DNA of 64,000 nt, from the NCBI RefSeq assembly GCF_029714405.1, contig NZ_CP121650.1, forward strand, positions 3,043,001-3,107,000, read 5' to 3'. The stretch's first letter is position 1. The number at the start of each line of letters is the position of its first letter. The position numbers and the translations under genes were made by a program. A model generated the notes under the pieces. It was not told where the DNA came from. It searched no databases and worked only from the letters and a program-made list of their open reading frames with translations. Of the stretch, positions 37,321-46,380 are shown in pieces. The stretch is from Bradyrhizobium sp. CB82. Lineage in GTDB: Bacteria; Pseudomonadota; Alphaproteobacteria; Rhizobiales; Xanthobacteraceae.

Positions 37321-38203
37321 CTCGCCAAATCACCCGCCGCGACTTTGCCGCACTAGCCGGCGGACTCCTGCTGTCGACCAAAGCAGCTGCCCAAACCGAG
37401 CCACCGCTTCTCACCCGCCCGATTCCTGGCAGCGGCGAGCGCATTCCCGCAGTTGGTCTTGGGACCGCCTATGTTTTTGACGAGAATAATGAAACAACGC
37501 GGAGCAAGGCCGATGCAGTCGTACAGGCGCTGATCAAGAATGGCGGACGACTCATCGACACCGCCTCGACCTATGGCGATGCGGAAAGCGTGCTGGGCGA
37601 GGTTACCGCAACTGCCGGCTTGCGCGACAAACTCTTCATTGCCACTAAGCTCGAGTCGCCTGATTCCAAGGAACTCAGGCGATCATTGGCCCGACTGAAG
37701 ACTCCAAGCGTCGATCTGCTGCAGCTCCACAATGTCAGGAGCAAGCAGCAATCTCTCCAACGCTTCCGGGAGTGGAAGAAACAAGGCGTGTGCCGTTATG
37801 TCGGCATCACTTCGACATTCCGCCGCGACTATCCCGCGGTCGAGGCCGTGCTTGAACGGGAGAAGCCTGATTTCGTGCAGATCGACTATTCCCTGGATAA
37901 CCGCGGGGCTGAGAAACTATCCTGCCACTGGCCGCCGAAATCAGAGCCGGCGTGTTGACCGCCGTGCCTTACGGCAATGGCAGATTATTCCACGGCAAGG
38001 AATTGCCGGACTGGGCGCGGGTGTTCGCGAGCTCGTGGGGGCAGTTTTTCCTGAAATATTTGCTAGGCGATCCGAGCGTGACCGCAGTGATCCCGGGGAC
38101 CGGCGATCCCGGCCACATGGCGGACAATGCCGGCGCGATGCGCGGCCCATTGCCCGATCCCGATCAACGTCGTCGGATGGTCGAGTTCATCGAAGCGCTT
38201 TGA
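37293..38203 (+). pseudogene. Tat-exported aldo/keto reductase, frameshifted
   Basis: The start has AAGGAG upstream and a Tat-type signal (RRDFAALAGGLLLS). The barrel enzyme follows: IPAVGLGTAYVF, GGRLIDTASTYGDAE (catalytic Asp/Tyr), FIATKLESPD, DLLQLHNV and FVQIDYSLDN. At an A run (37913-37916) one base is missing; the frame then continues as TILPLAAEIRAGVLTAVPYG and DPSVTAVIPGTGDPGH. One base restores a normal length of about 303 aa. It belongs to the same operon as the two genes upstream. Confidence 0.85.
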
Positions 38204-38429
38204 TCGATGACCGATGTGCTGGCATAGCCCCATAGATTCCGGCCTGGGTTAAAATCAAATAGCCGCATTCCGTCAGCTGTCGTTCAGGGTGGCTTTTCGT
38301 ATTTAATTCCGACGTTGTGCCCACGAACCGGAGAGCTTGGTCAACGGGAAGTCGCCTAGACGTCGGCAGTAGCAAGGTCTCCAATGGGTCAATCTCGCTT
38401 GTAGTTGGCCAGTCACGTCCGACTACACC

Positions 38430-38780
38430 CAACATCAGACGTGCCGCTGCACTGCGCCTATCCGGCGATGCGAGCCAGGATTATCTGACAGACGTCATCC
38501 GCGACGAACTGACCACCGGGTTCTCGCGTTTTCGGGACAATTTCGTCATCTCCCGCTCGACCGCTTTCACTTACAAGGGCAAGCCAATCGACGTGCGGCA
38601 GATCGGCAAGGATCTAGGTGTGCGCTATGTGCTGGAAGGCAGCGTGCAGCCGAGTGGCGACGGCTGCGCGTGCATGCCCAGCTCATCGATACCGAGAGCG
38701 GTGCGCACCTCTGGGCTGACCAGTTTGACGAGAATCGCTCCGTTGGCGAACTCGGCAGTCAGCACGGCGACTATTCTGAA
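38430..38780 (+). pseudogene. TolB-like region of a cyclase-TPR gene, remnant
   Basis: Reads LRLSGDASQDYLTDVIRDEL, FVISRSTAFTYKGKPIDVRQ and LGVRYVLEGSVQPSGD, closely paralleling the gene at 60621 (LGVRYVLEGSVRKASG). A missing base then shifts the frame; LRVHAQLIDTESGAHLWAD and FDENRSVGEL continue in another phase. Neither the cyclase domain nor the TPR part is present. Confidence 0.7.
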
Positions 38781-38830
38781 AAGCAGAAAGCGATGTAACG
38801 CCGCACCCACTAGCGCGGCACTAACGCGCC

Positions 38831-39034
38831 CTAGTGAGGACGCTTCTGGCATTCTAACGAGAGTTCGCGCTCAACCTCGTCGGCGAGCCTCGAGAGGTGC
38901 ATGGCTAGTCGCCTGAACATGTCGCGCTTGCTGCTGTCGGTCGCGAGCGTCGCGATGACCTGGCAATCGGCGGCGTCCTGTCGCAGCTTTTCGAGATGGG
39001 TCCGATAATCGCGCATCACCGCATCTTCCGACAT
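38831..39034 (-). CDS. small conserved hypothetical protein, 67 aa
   Basis: MSEDAVMRDYRTHLEKLRQD followed by KRDMFRRLAMHLSRLADEVE: a short, strongly helical cytoplasmic protein of a type common in Bradyrhizobium genomes. No catalytic residues or membrane segment. It is monocistronic. The pattern of charged heptads suggests coiled-coil self-association, but that is inference. Confidence 0.62.
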   Translation of the reverse strand: MSEDAVMRDYRTHLEKLRQDAADCQVIATLATDSSKRDMFRRLAMHLSRLADEVERELSLECQKRPH

Positions 39035-39342
39035 TCAACGCGGCGTTAGGCTTCCAAGAGGGCAGCCTCAACGCTGCGGAAAGGGGATCTGTAACGCTGG
39101 GGACTGCCCTCCCACTCCCTCCTTGGAGGGGTTTTGACCTAACTCCTGAGCTGGGGCCTCGTTCCGGGACGGAGGGTTCCAGCATGTTGGGAAACCTTAT
39201 GAGCTTGAAGAAGTCAGGAATAACGTGGCCGAGCGTCACTTCTCGCGGCGTGATGTCGCCCCTCAGCTGAAGCAGCTCCGTCGGAAATCGAACCTGCTGG
39301 GCAAGCACAAGGCGGTCAGGATGAGCAGGCTGCCGAAGAAAA
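39035..39342. other. intergenic stretch, nothing recognised
   Basis: No supported gene or repeat. Frames open here are overlapped antisense and poor in coding character. Confidence 0.4.
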
Positions 39343-39552
39343 TCAGGGGTCGGTAGGGTATTGCTTGCGCAGCAGCTCTACCGCAGCCGCGCAATAGGCG
39401 TCCCAGTCGGGATCCAGAATGTCGACGGCGCAGAACTCCAAATTGGGCTCGTAGCCGCGCCACAGGTGAAAGGTGCGGCCCCTGATGCGCCGGATGGCCC
39501 AAGCCTCGCCGCGGACTGTCAGCCAGATGTGGTCGTCGTGCTGTTCGCTCAC
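39343..39552 (-). CDS. small conserved hypothetical protein, 69 aa
   Basis: GTG start with GGAG six bases upstream. The product is rich in aromatic residues (HIWLTVRGEAWAIRRI, TFHLWRGYEPN, DPDWDAYCAAAVELL). It may be a small beta-rich binding protein. No relative with a known function is recognised. Read as real because of the ribosome-binding site and balanced composition. Confidence 0.62.
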   Translation of the reverse strand: MSEQHDDHIWLTVRGEAWAIRRIRGRTFHLWRGYEPNLEFCAVDILDPDWDAYCAAAVELLRKQYPTDP

Positions 39553-39651
39553 TGGCTCCTGATCCAGATATCGACGTTGCTGCAGTCAGCCTGCGGCCCG
39601 GCGTTGCTATTCATCCGTTCAAGGCTGACGGCTCTCGCGCAAAAGAGAAAA

Positions 39652-39673
39652 GGCCCGGCATCGCTGCCGGGCC
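39652..39673 (-). terminator. Rho-independent terminator, minus strand
   Basis: GGCCCGGCA (39652-39660), loop TCGC, TGCCGGGCC (39665-39673). On the minus strand the 9-bp stem is followed directly by TTTTCTCTTTT. It would end transcription coming from the right; the nearest minus-strand gene there is the broken caspase gene at 40393, with recombinase and terminase scraps in between. Confidence 0.75.
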
Positions 39674-39885
39674 GAAAGGTGCCCCCGACTGCTGGAAGAA
39701 AAGCCATCAACCGAGTGAAGATGTGACGGGATTTTGAGCCCTCCCAAGCGAGACGTCAACGACGTTCGCTTGTTAGTTGTTGCCAATCTTTGGCACGAAA
39801 AAGCAATTTGCCGGGGCGTTCAGCGAGAGAACTCGGCTGTCAGCCAGAATTCCCACGGCACCCCGCCTCTAGGACAAATGCGCGA

Positions 39886-40112
39886 CATCCTGCTGCCGCA
39901 CAACAATTGGCGGCCTCGACCCCATCAGATGAAGCTCTGGACATACCTGCAAGCCGGTGGCGACCGCGCGCTTGTAGTCTGGCACTGCAGGGCCGGCAAG
40001 GACGAGATCTGCCTGCACCATGCCGCAGTCTCTGCGATGAAGCGCTCCGGCAACTACTGGCACTGCCTGCCGGAATTCTTACAGGGCCGCAAAGCGATCT
40101 GGACCGCGCCGC
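39886..40112 (+). pseudogene. phage terminase large-subunit fragment
   Basis: Reads ILLPHNNWRPRPHQMKLWTY, then RALVVWHCRAGKDEICLH and NYWHCLPEFLQGRKAIW. The segment VWHxRAGKD is the Walker A-type ATPase motif of large-terminase proteins (here CRAGKDE), and the PRPHQMKLW stretch precedes it as usual. Only the N-terminal third remains. No other phage structural gene is nearby. Confidence 0.6.
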
Positions 40113-40209
40113 GCGCGGTCGCAATGCCTTTTTCGGTAAGACCGGCTGCAATGGCCTTCAGACTCGTTGCGCCGCTCCTCGCATTGAGCTCCAGCGCCTG
40201 CCGCGCGGC
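40090..40209 (-). pseudogene. possible recombinase C-terminal fragment
   Basis: The minus strand reads LELNARSGATSLKAIAAGLT then EKGIATARGAVQ, like the C-terminal helical domain of large serine recombinases. It is cut on both sides and borders a palindromic repeat. The call is tentative. Confidence 0.4.
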
Positions 40210-40243
40210 CTTGCGTTCCCTCAAGCGCGGTTTCCTGCTGGGA

Positions 40244-40307
40244 GGCTTTCGGACGCCGGCCGCCCGTGGCTGTGGCCTCGATCCTCCAGCGGCCGGCATC
40301 CGAAGCC
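40244..40307. repeat. palindromic dispersed repeat, copy P1
   Basis: Arms GGCTTTCGGACGCCGGCCGC (40244-40263) and GCGGCCGGCATCCGAAGCC (40289-40307), 25-base loop. A second copy in opposite orientation lies at 55396-55460, and the left flank (about 40210-40237) recurs at 58977-59006. Confidence 0.7.
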
Positions 40308-40392
40308 TTTCACAAAGGGAGACATCTTCCAGCACCGTCACGACGTCCGCTGCCGTCCGCGCGAGGTGACAAGCGCGTCCGATCTGCGGCAT

Positions 40393-42410
40393 TCAACGGC
40401 GCAAGCGTATAATCGCATCGGTATCGACGACAAAGCTGTCGTTGATTGCAACGATACGGCATATCGCTTGGATCAGGAACCCGCAACGTTCAAGTGCCAT
40501 GCGCGCCGCCTCATCTTCGGATTTGAGCTGCGCGCCAAGCGCGTATCCGAGGTATCCGCCGTCGCCCATGGCGATGGCCTTTGGTCCGGACGCCGGAGAA
40601 TAGAATCTCTCAATGAACTTCCGCGCCGTGTCGGAAAAGACGCCTGGCTCGTTCACGGCCAATGGCTTTTCGCCTACGTGGCTGAACCAGGGCGCAGGCG
40701 GAACATCCAGGGGCGCTTCCTTCCACACCACTTTTCCGTCGACGGCATAGACGAAACACATTGTCTGTGATGCACCGAGGCAGGAGCCGAGGGCGCGCGT
40801 TCGGGCCTCCTCAGCGCTGCCCCGCCCCCACGTCGTCCAGTAGCCGCCAGACCAGGAAATGGCGAGCGCAGTGTGGCTAGGCCTGCTGCTCAGATCCTGT
40901 TCGATCTGTTTGCGGCATTGATCGCAGACGAATGGAATTTCGTTCCACCGAAGTTGCGGCCCCGTCAACGCGTAATCAGGCCCGGTCACGTTCTGCGACA
41001 GCGGCCTTGCGGGCAGCGAACGAGGCACGGACTCCAAGAGGGTACGGTCGACGACGAAGGAATCGCCAATTGCGACCACGCGACACGGAGAGTGGTGATG
41101 TAGCCGCATCGCTGCAGGACCACACGTGCGGCCTCGTTGTCGGCGTCGGCTCGGCCAGTCATTGTCCATTGCCAGTCCGGTCCGACTGCGAGAGCCTTGC
41201 CGTGATATTGCTGATACAGTCGCGCCGCTCTGTCGCGGTCGCTCGTATGAATCGCGCCTATGTCCTGAATGTTCAATGGCCGGCCTGCACTGGCGTTCGC
41301 TGAAATCCAGGGTTCGATCGGGAGGGGCGGCGGCGGTTCATCCCAAGTGATGCGGCCATCGATGGCGTAGACGAAGCAGCCCAACCGATTGACGTTCAAG
41401 CATTGAGCCAGGGCGCCGGCGCGCGCCTCCAGGGCGGTATGCCGTCCTGTCGACCAATAGGACCCGCCGTCAAACGACAGCACCAGGGCGGAATGCAAGG
41501 GCTTGCCGACGAAGCCGGCTGTGATCTGCGCACGGCACTGATCGCACAAAAAGGGCACTTCGTCGGGATTGAACGGCGTGCCCAGCAAGGTTCTCGCCAG
41601 CACGGAGGGCTGAGCTGTGGGAGAAATCTCCACCTTCCCATGCAAATAGAATTCACCGATGATCGACAGGGAAAGCTCGGGCAATTGGCTGTGCTTGGTC
41701 GTTTCGTAGACATCGGAGCTGATCCTGCGGAAGATCGTTCCTATCTCCTCCCGTGCCTTGATGTTTTCGAGAAAGGCCGTGGTGTACGGACTGTTGCGAC
41801 CATCGCCATCCTCCGCGGTTTGTCCGGCCTGGGTGGCATAGGCAACGATCATGCCTTGCGCATTGTCCAGCTTGGCCAATCCCCGCTGGAGCGGGACGGC
41901 CCGGCTGGTGCCGAGCGAACGCCGCAACTCGTTGGCAAACGGGTTGTCGCGGCAGGCATCGAGCACGAGAATGCGCAAGTTCTTGGCCTGTTGTAGGTCG
42001 GCAACGATATCGTCGAGGCGTACCAGGCGTCGCAGGTCCGCCACATCAGTCAGTCGCGTGTCGATCGGCGCCAGGTAGTTGACCCCACTGAACTGAAGCG
42101 CGTGGCCGCTGTAGTATAGCAGCGCAATGTCGGCGTCTCGAGCCGCGCGAGAGAAGCGGATCGCGGCCTCGTCCATTCCGGCCCGATCGAGATCGGTTGC
42201 CACGATCGTCTCAAACCCGAGGGATTTGAGCGCGGTGGCAACATCGGCGGCGTCGTTCGCCGGATTGGTCAGCCGCGGGACATTGCGATAGGCCCCGTTG
42301 CCAATCACCAACGCGACCCTCGTATCGGCAAGGCAATTGTCCGCAGCCGTCATAAGCACGAGCGCAAGCAGTGTAAAGATCAGAGCCAAAAGGAACGACC
42401 GGATCTTCAT
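40393..42410 (-). pseudogene. caspase-like (C14) protein with duplicated C-terminal unit, frameshifted
   Basis: The start MKIRSFLLALIFTLLALVLM is a signal peptide behind GGGAG. The caspase p20 fold follows: VALVIGNGAYRNVPRL, catalytic His in LYYSGHALQ and catalytic Cys in LVLDACRDNP. Then come two copies of a roughly 200-residue unit, each with PFxCDQCR, a GGYW or GSYW segment, CFVYAxDG and, at its end, a DSFVVD box. At 41088-41093 two extra bases shift the frame at the end of the first unit (after CGYITT). Corrected, about 671 aa. It is secreted, so a role in periplasmic proteolysis or binding is inferred. Confidence 0.83.
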
Positions 42411-42840
42411 CCGTATCTCCCACTGAAAGCAATGCTCCAATAAGAATATGATACAGCTCGAAAGGCAAATCGTGATCTTCGGCACAGTCCGTTATCTAAT
42501 CACAATGCAACCGAGGGACTTGCGACGTCAATTTCGCCCAATACAACTTCCGGTAAATCTCACCCACGACAACCCCAGCCATGTCCGCGTTGCGTCATGT
42601 GTCAGGAGTCTGCAGCGACCAAATAGGTTTTTCCGATACCCCGGCGTTGAAGAATGGCGTTGATGGTAGCCAGTTTCCTCGCCTGAGCGGATACTTGGGC
42701 CCCGAAGTGGGTTGTCCTGATCGCCGGATCGACCGGCGCTGCACTACGTGCTGTCCGCGTTTATTGCCGCCTCAGCATTCTTGGCTTGGCAAGGTAAGCC
42801 TCGCGCGACACCAGCCTTTGAAAGACCGGTGAGCCAGGGA
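42411..42840. other. intergenic stretch, nothing recognised
   Basis: Upstream region of the caspase-like gene on one side and the dispersed repeat on the other. No supported gene. Short open plus-strand frames have no ribosome-binding site. Confidence 0.4.
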
Positions 42841-43193
42841 AGGCGCAGCGAGCGTTTTCGGCCGGGCCCGCCCCTCGCTCCGAAAATAAGCCGGTGCGCT
42901 TCTAAAGCCCGGGGAGGCTTAAGCTAGAACGGGGGCTAGTTCGTTTCCTCTCGTTGGCGACTGTCGCGAAAGAGATTCCGAGCGTTAGCGAGCGTCTTCG
43001 GCCCTTATCCGTTCTCACCGGAAGACCCGACTATCGTATTCTGGTAGTTCGCGTCGCGAGCCTAGACTGGAGTTGGAGGACCTCTCGGGAGGAGTTGGGT
43101 GCGATCGTCGCGGGGGCTTAAACGGGGGTCGTCGGTATGTGCCGTGGATATTCTGAGTCAAATCAATCAGGGTAGGCGGTTAGACCGACCGCC
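42841..43193. repeat. dispersed element, copy C
   Basis: The same ordered blocks as copy B. The 3' end carries the hairpin AGGCGGT / ACCGCCT (7-bp stem, 7-base loop) at about 43173-43193, where copy B has an 8-bp stem with a 5-base loop. The frame giving RGSSVCAVD and LSQINQGRRL is open here too, but an upstream in-frame TAG occurs in this copy. Confidence 0.8.
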
Positions 43194-43289
43194 TTGAAGG
43201 TAGCGCATCTCTGTCCGTCGAGCGCTTGAACTTGCCGAAAAAATCAAAACGCTTCGCTATCGGGTTTCAACCTGTCGTGCGATCACAGC

Positions 43290-44720
43290 GGGGGATGTCC
43301 CGGGTTCTGTTGAATTTCTGAAGAGGTCGGCGTTGCCCACCTTGAGCCGGTAGGCTCGGGGTGCTGATTCCACAAAGGAGAGCAACGCCATGACGAGAGA
43401 TATCACACCGGCTGGTTGGCCGGCGACCGGGGCTGTGGACGAAGCGTTTGCAGAAGTGCGGGCGAGCTTCGATCGGTTCTGCCTTGCGGCAGGGATCGAG
43501 GCGCTCGGCACGATGATGGAGGCGGATGTCACGGCGGCCTGCGGGCCGCGCCACGGTCGCGACGCGGCGCGGCGGGCGCACCGTTGGGGCCGAACGCGGG
43601 GACGGATCGGCTTCCACGGCGGCAAGATCGAGGTCGAGCGCCCGCGGGTCCGGGGCGTGGACGGCCGCGAGGTCACGATCCCGAGCTGGGAAACGGCGGC
43701 GGAGGAGGACTGGCTCGGTCGCTGGGCGATGAACCTGATGCTGATCAATGTGTCGACGCGCCGGTTCGGCCGCGCTGTCCGGCTGCCCGAGGGTGACGTG
43801 CCGGCACCGCCCGGATCGGGGGTTTCGAAGTCGGCGGCCTCGCGGAGGTTCGTAGCGCTGTCGGCGGCGCGGCTGGCCGACTTCATGGCTGCCGATCTGT
43901 CCGCGCTCGACCTTCTGGTGGTCCAAATCGACGGGCTGCATCTCGGCGACGATCTCGTGCTGGTGGCCGCGATCGGAGTTGACGGCGAAGGCAACAAGCA
44001 TCCGCTGGCGCTGGTGGAAGGGGCGACCGAGAACGCCGCAACGGTTCAGGCCCTGCTGGACAACCTGGTCTCACGCGGGCTCGACCCGACGGTGCCAAGA
44101 CTGTTCATCGCCGACGGCGCGAAGGCGTTGTCGAAGGCGATCCGCCGCACCTTCGGTTCGGCCGCTGCGATCCAGCGCTGCCAGATCCACAAGGCGCGCA
44201 ACATCATGGAACGCCTGCCGAAAGAGCATCATGCGGCCACCCGTCGGGTGCTGCGCCAGGCCTGGGAGCTCGATGACGCCGACAAGGCTGAAAAATTGAT
44301 CCGCAATCTCGCGCGTCGACTCGACCAGCAATGGCCCGGCGTAGCGGCCAGCATCCTCGAAGGCCTCGACGAAATCCTGACTGTCGTCCGGTTGAAGCTG
44401 CCGAAGGAGCTTCGTCGATCGCTCGCTTGTACCAACATCGCCGAGAACATGATGGGCACCATTCGCCGCGTCACGCGCAACATCAAGCGCTGGCGGGATG
44501 CCGGCATGGCCTTGCGATGGGTCGCGGCCGGCATGATCGAGGCCAACAAGGGCTTCCGACGATTGAAGGCGCATAAGCAATTGTCGGTTTTGCGTGCGGC
44601 CCTTCAAGCTCGCCACAATCGCATGACGATCAACCCCGTTGCCCACGTCACGAGGGCCGCGTAACATTCATTCCGGCAACGTCGGCCCGACGTAGTTCAA
44701 CAGCGATCGGGACATCCCCC
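43290..44720 (+). mobile_element. IS256-family element
   Basis: 1431 bp with inverted ends that both begin GGGGGATGTCCCG and continue to CTGTTGAA (right end 44693-44720). It contains one transposase gene. No clear 8-9 bp direct duplication was found outside the ends, so the flanks may have been rearranged. Confidence 0.8.
43390..44664 (+). CDS. IS256-family transposase
   Basis: 424 aa, with the Mutator-type transposase domain. The three acidic residues lie in VVQIDGLHLGDD, RLFIADGAKAL and IAENMMGTIRRVTRN, and the family signature QRCQIHKARNI stands between the second and third. The ATG at 43390 follows AAAGGAG. The frame is intact and of normal length, so the copy may be active. A long open frame on the opposite strand is only its GC-rich shadow. 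Confidence 0.93.
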   Translation: MTRDITPAGWPATGAVDEAFAEVRASFDRFCLAAGIEALGTMMEADVTAACGPRHGRDAARRAHRWGRTRGRIGFHGGKIEVERPRVRGVDGREVTIPSWETAAEEDWLGRWAMNLMLINVSTRRFGRAVRLPEGDVPAPPGSGVSKSAASRRFVALSAARLADFMAADLSALDLLVVQIDGLHLGDDLVLVAAIGVDGEGNKHPLALVEGATENAATVQALLDNLVSRGLDPTVPRLFIADGAKALSKAIRRTFGSAAAIQRCQIHKARNIMERLPKEHHAATRRVLRQAWELDDADKAEKLIRNLARRLDQQWPGVAASILEGLDEILTVVRLKLPKELRRSLACTNIAENMMGTIRRVTRNIKRWRDAGMALRWVAAGMIEANKGFRRLKAHKQLSVLRAALQARHNRMTINPVAHVTRAA

Positions 44721-44747
44721 AAATCGCTTGCTGTTGGGGAGACGTTT

Positions 44748-46229
44748 TCACTTGGCCCCTGGCTGGGCGTCACGGCCTGGCTGGATCGCCCAAATTGCCG
44801 TGCTTCTTACGCAATCGACGCGCACCTGACCTGTTGGTGGGCCGAGCAAATGGAGCGCCATCGTCTTGAGGTTCTGCACGATGGCGGCAAGGTGAAACTC
44901 GTCACGAGCGCCGGAGAGACCTCTGAGCCGCATGCGTTCGAACCCGTGGTGGGTCTTGAGATGAGCAAAGCGCATCTCAACGCGCTTGCGTTCATCTCGC
45001 GATTTGAGGAAGCGCTTTGTCCCCATCAGCCGTCGCGCCATATCGCGAGCATCTTCGTGAATGTCACGGGGCACCTGTCGGGCAGCCATATTCGGACAGC
45101 ATCGCATCTTCAGCGCGCAAGCATCGCAGTCGAATTTGGAGGCACGGTAGCGGAGCATGTTGCCGTCGTGCACGGTGCCGGTGGTGTGAAGCACTTTGTT
45201 GTTTGGACAAATGTAGACGCCACGCCGCTTGTCCCAGCGGAAGTCACTGCGTGAAAAGGTGCCGTCATCGCGCTCGCTTGCGGCGCGAACGGGAATATGT
45301 GGAGCGATCCCGCGGCCAACCAGCCAACCGAGGAAACGGCCCGTTCCGTAAGCGGTGTCGGCAGCGAGCCGCTTCGGCTTCAAACTAAAGCGATGCTCGG
45401 TTCGGTCGAGCATTATCTTTGTGGACTCGACCTCGTCATAGGTGCGCGCGGGCGTTGGTTCGACGTCGACAATGACTGCGTGCTCGACGTCGATGAGATA
45501 GTTGAGCCCATACCCGAACTGCACGCGCTTGTTGGCTTTCGCTGTCCACGCCGAGGACGGATCGGAAGGCGAGATCACCTTCGGCGGCTTGCGATCGGGC
45601 GCTGCGGTCGGGGTCCCGTCAGAACCGCCACCGCGACTGTCCCCGCCTTGCTGGACCTGCGCCTCGGCCTCAAGTCCAGCAAGATACTCGGCCACGGCAC
45701 GCTTCTGTCGTTGCGCGTCGGTCCAGTCCAACTCATCCGGCGCTTTGCCATGATAACGGCTGGCGTTGGCTTCCATCACGCTCGCATCCACCGCGAACCC
45801 TTCGCCCTTGACGAGGCCGGCGGCCATGCACGTTGCAACCACGCGCTCGAAGATATGCCGCAGGATCTCGCTCTCACGGAAGCGGCCAAGCCGGTTCACC
45901 GAGAACGTCGAGTGGTGCGGAACCTTGTCGTCGAGATCGAGCTTGCAGAACCAGCGGTAAGCCAGGTGCAGCGCCACTTCCTGACACAGCCGGCGCTCAT
46001 GACGAATGCCATAGCAATAACCGACCAGGAGCATCCGGATCATCCGCTCGGGATCAACCGAGGGGCGGCCGATGTCGCTGTAAAAAGGCTTTAGCTGTTG
46101 GTGCAAATCGGCCAGAACGGCCGTCGCAAACACATTGATCCGTCGCAACAGGTGGTCAGCCGGGATCATGTCGTCGAGGCTAAACTCATAAAAGAGCTGC
46201 CTTTGATCTCGGTCCTGCCGCCCCATCAT
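44748..46229 (-). CDS. IS1182-family transposase
   Basis: About 493 aa from MMGRQDRDQRQLFYEF. IS1182 landmarks: GRPSVDPERMIRMLLVGYCYG, GEGFAVDASVMEANASR (first Asp), KRLAADTAYGTG (second Asp), and a Cys-rich segment CDACALKMRCCP before KRVEMRFAHLK (Glu). The start could be 12 codons upstream. It reads away from soxC, whose upstream region it borders. A degraded relative lies at 22610-23043. The element ends were not resolved. Confidence 0.9.
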   Translation of the reverse strand: MMGRQDRDQRQLFYEFSLDDMIPADHLLRRINVFATAVLADLHQQLKPFYSDIGRPSVDPERMIRMLLVGYCYGIRHERRLCQEVALHLAYRWFCKLDLDDKVPHHSTFSVNRLGRFRESEILRHIFERVVATCMAAGLVKGEGFAVDASVMEANASRYHGKAPDELDWTDAQRQKRAVAEYLAGLEAEAQVQQGGDSRGGGSDGTPTAAPDRKPPKVISPSDPSSAWTAKANKRVQFGYGLNYLIDVEHAVIVDVEPTPARTYDEVESTKIMLDRTEHRFSLKPKRLAADTAYGTGRFLGWLVGRGIAPHIPVRAASERDDGTFSRSDFRWDKRRGVYICPNNKVLHTTGTVHDGNMLRYRASKFDCDACALKMRCCPNMAARQVPRDIHEDARDMARRLMGTKRFLKSRDERKRVEMRFAHLKTHHGFERMRLRGLSGARDEFHLAAIVQNLKTMALHLLGPPTGQVRVDCVRSTAIWAIQPGRDAQPGAK

Positions 46230-46380
46230 CGCCGACTCTCCTGCCGCCTTCTCAGCAAAAATCACTGTTCGGCGGGCTTCTCAAGCCCCTTTTTCGACAG
46301 CATCGACCCGAACCGGTCATTGCGGGCGAGAGGAAATCAGCGCTATACTCTCAAGACGCCGACAGCTGTGGAGGCGGTCA

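Noticed and set aside
39790..40770. A 326-codon plus-strand frame
   Set aside because: It runs across a terminase scrap in the wrong phase, a palindromic repeat and the antisense of the caspase-like gene; its composition is not protein-like.
24213..43193. Interpretation of the dispersed element as a group II intron
   Set aside because: No reverse transcriptase frame and no domain V/VI-like 3' end could be found in either full copy.
43257..44001. Long open frames on the minus strand opposite the IS256 transposase
   Set aside because: They are Arg/Pro/Ser-rich shadows of a GC-rich gene with a clear family match on the plus strand, and lack ribosome-binding sites.
43281..44729. Target duplication for the IS256 element
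   Set aside because: The 9 bases outside each end do not match (GATCACAGC against AAATCGCTT).
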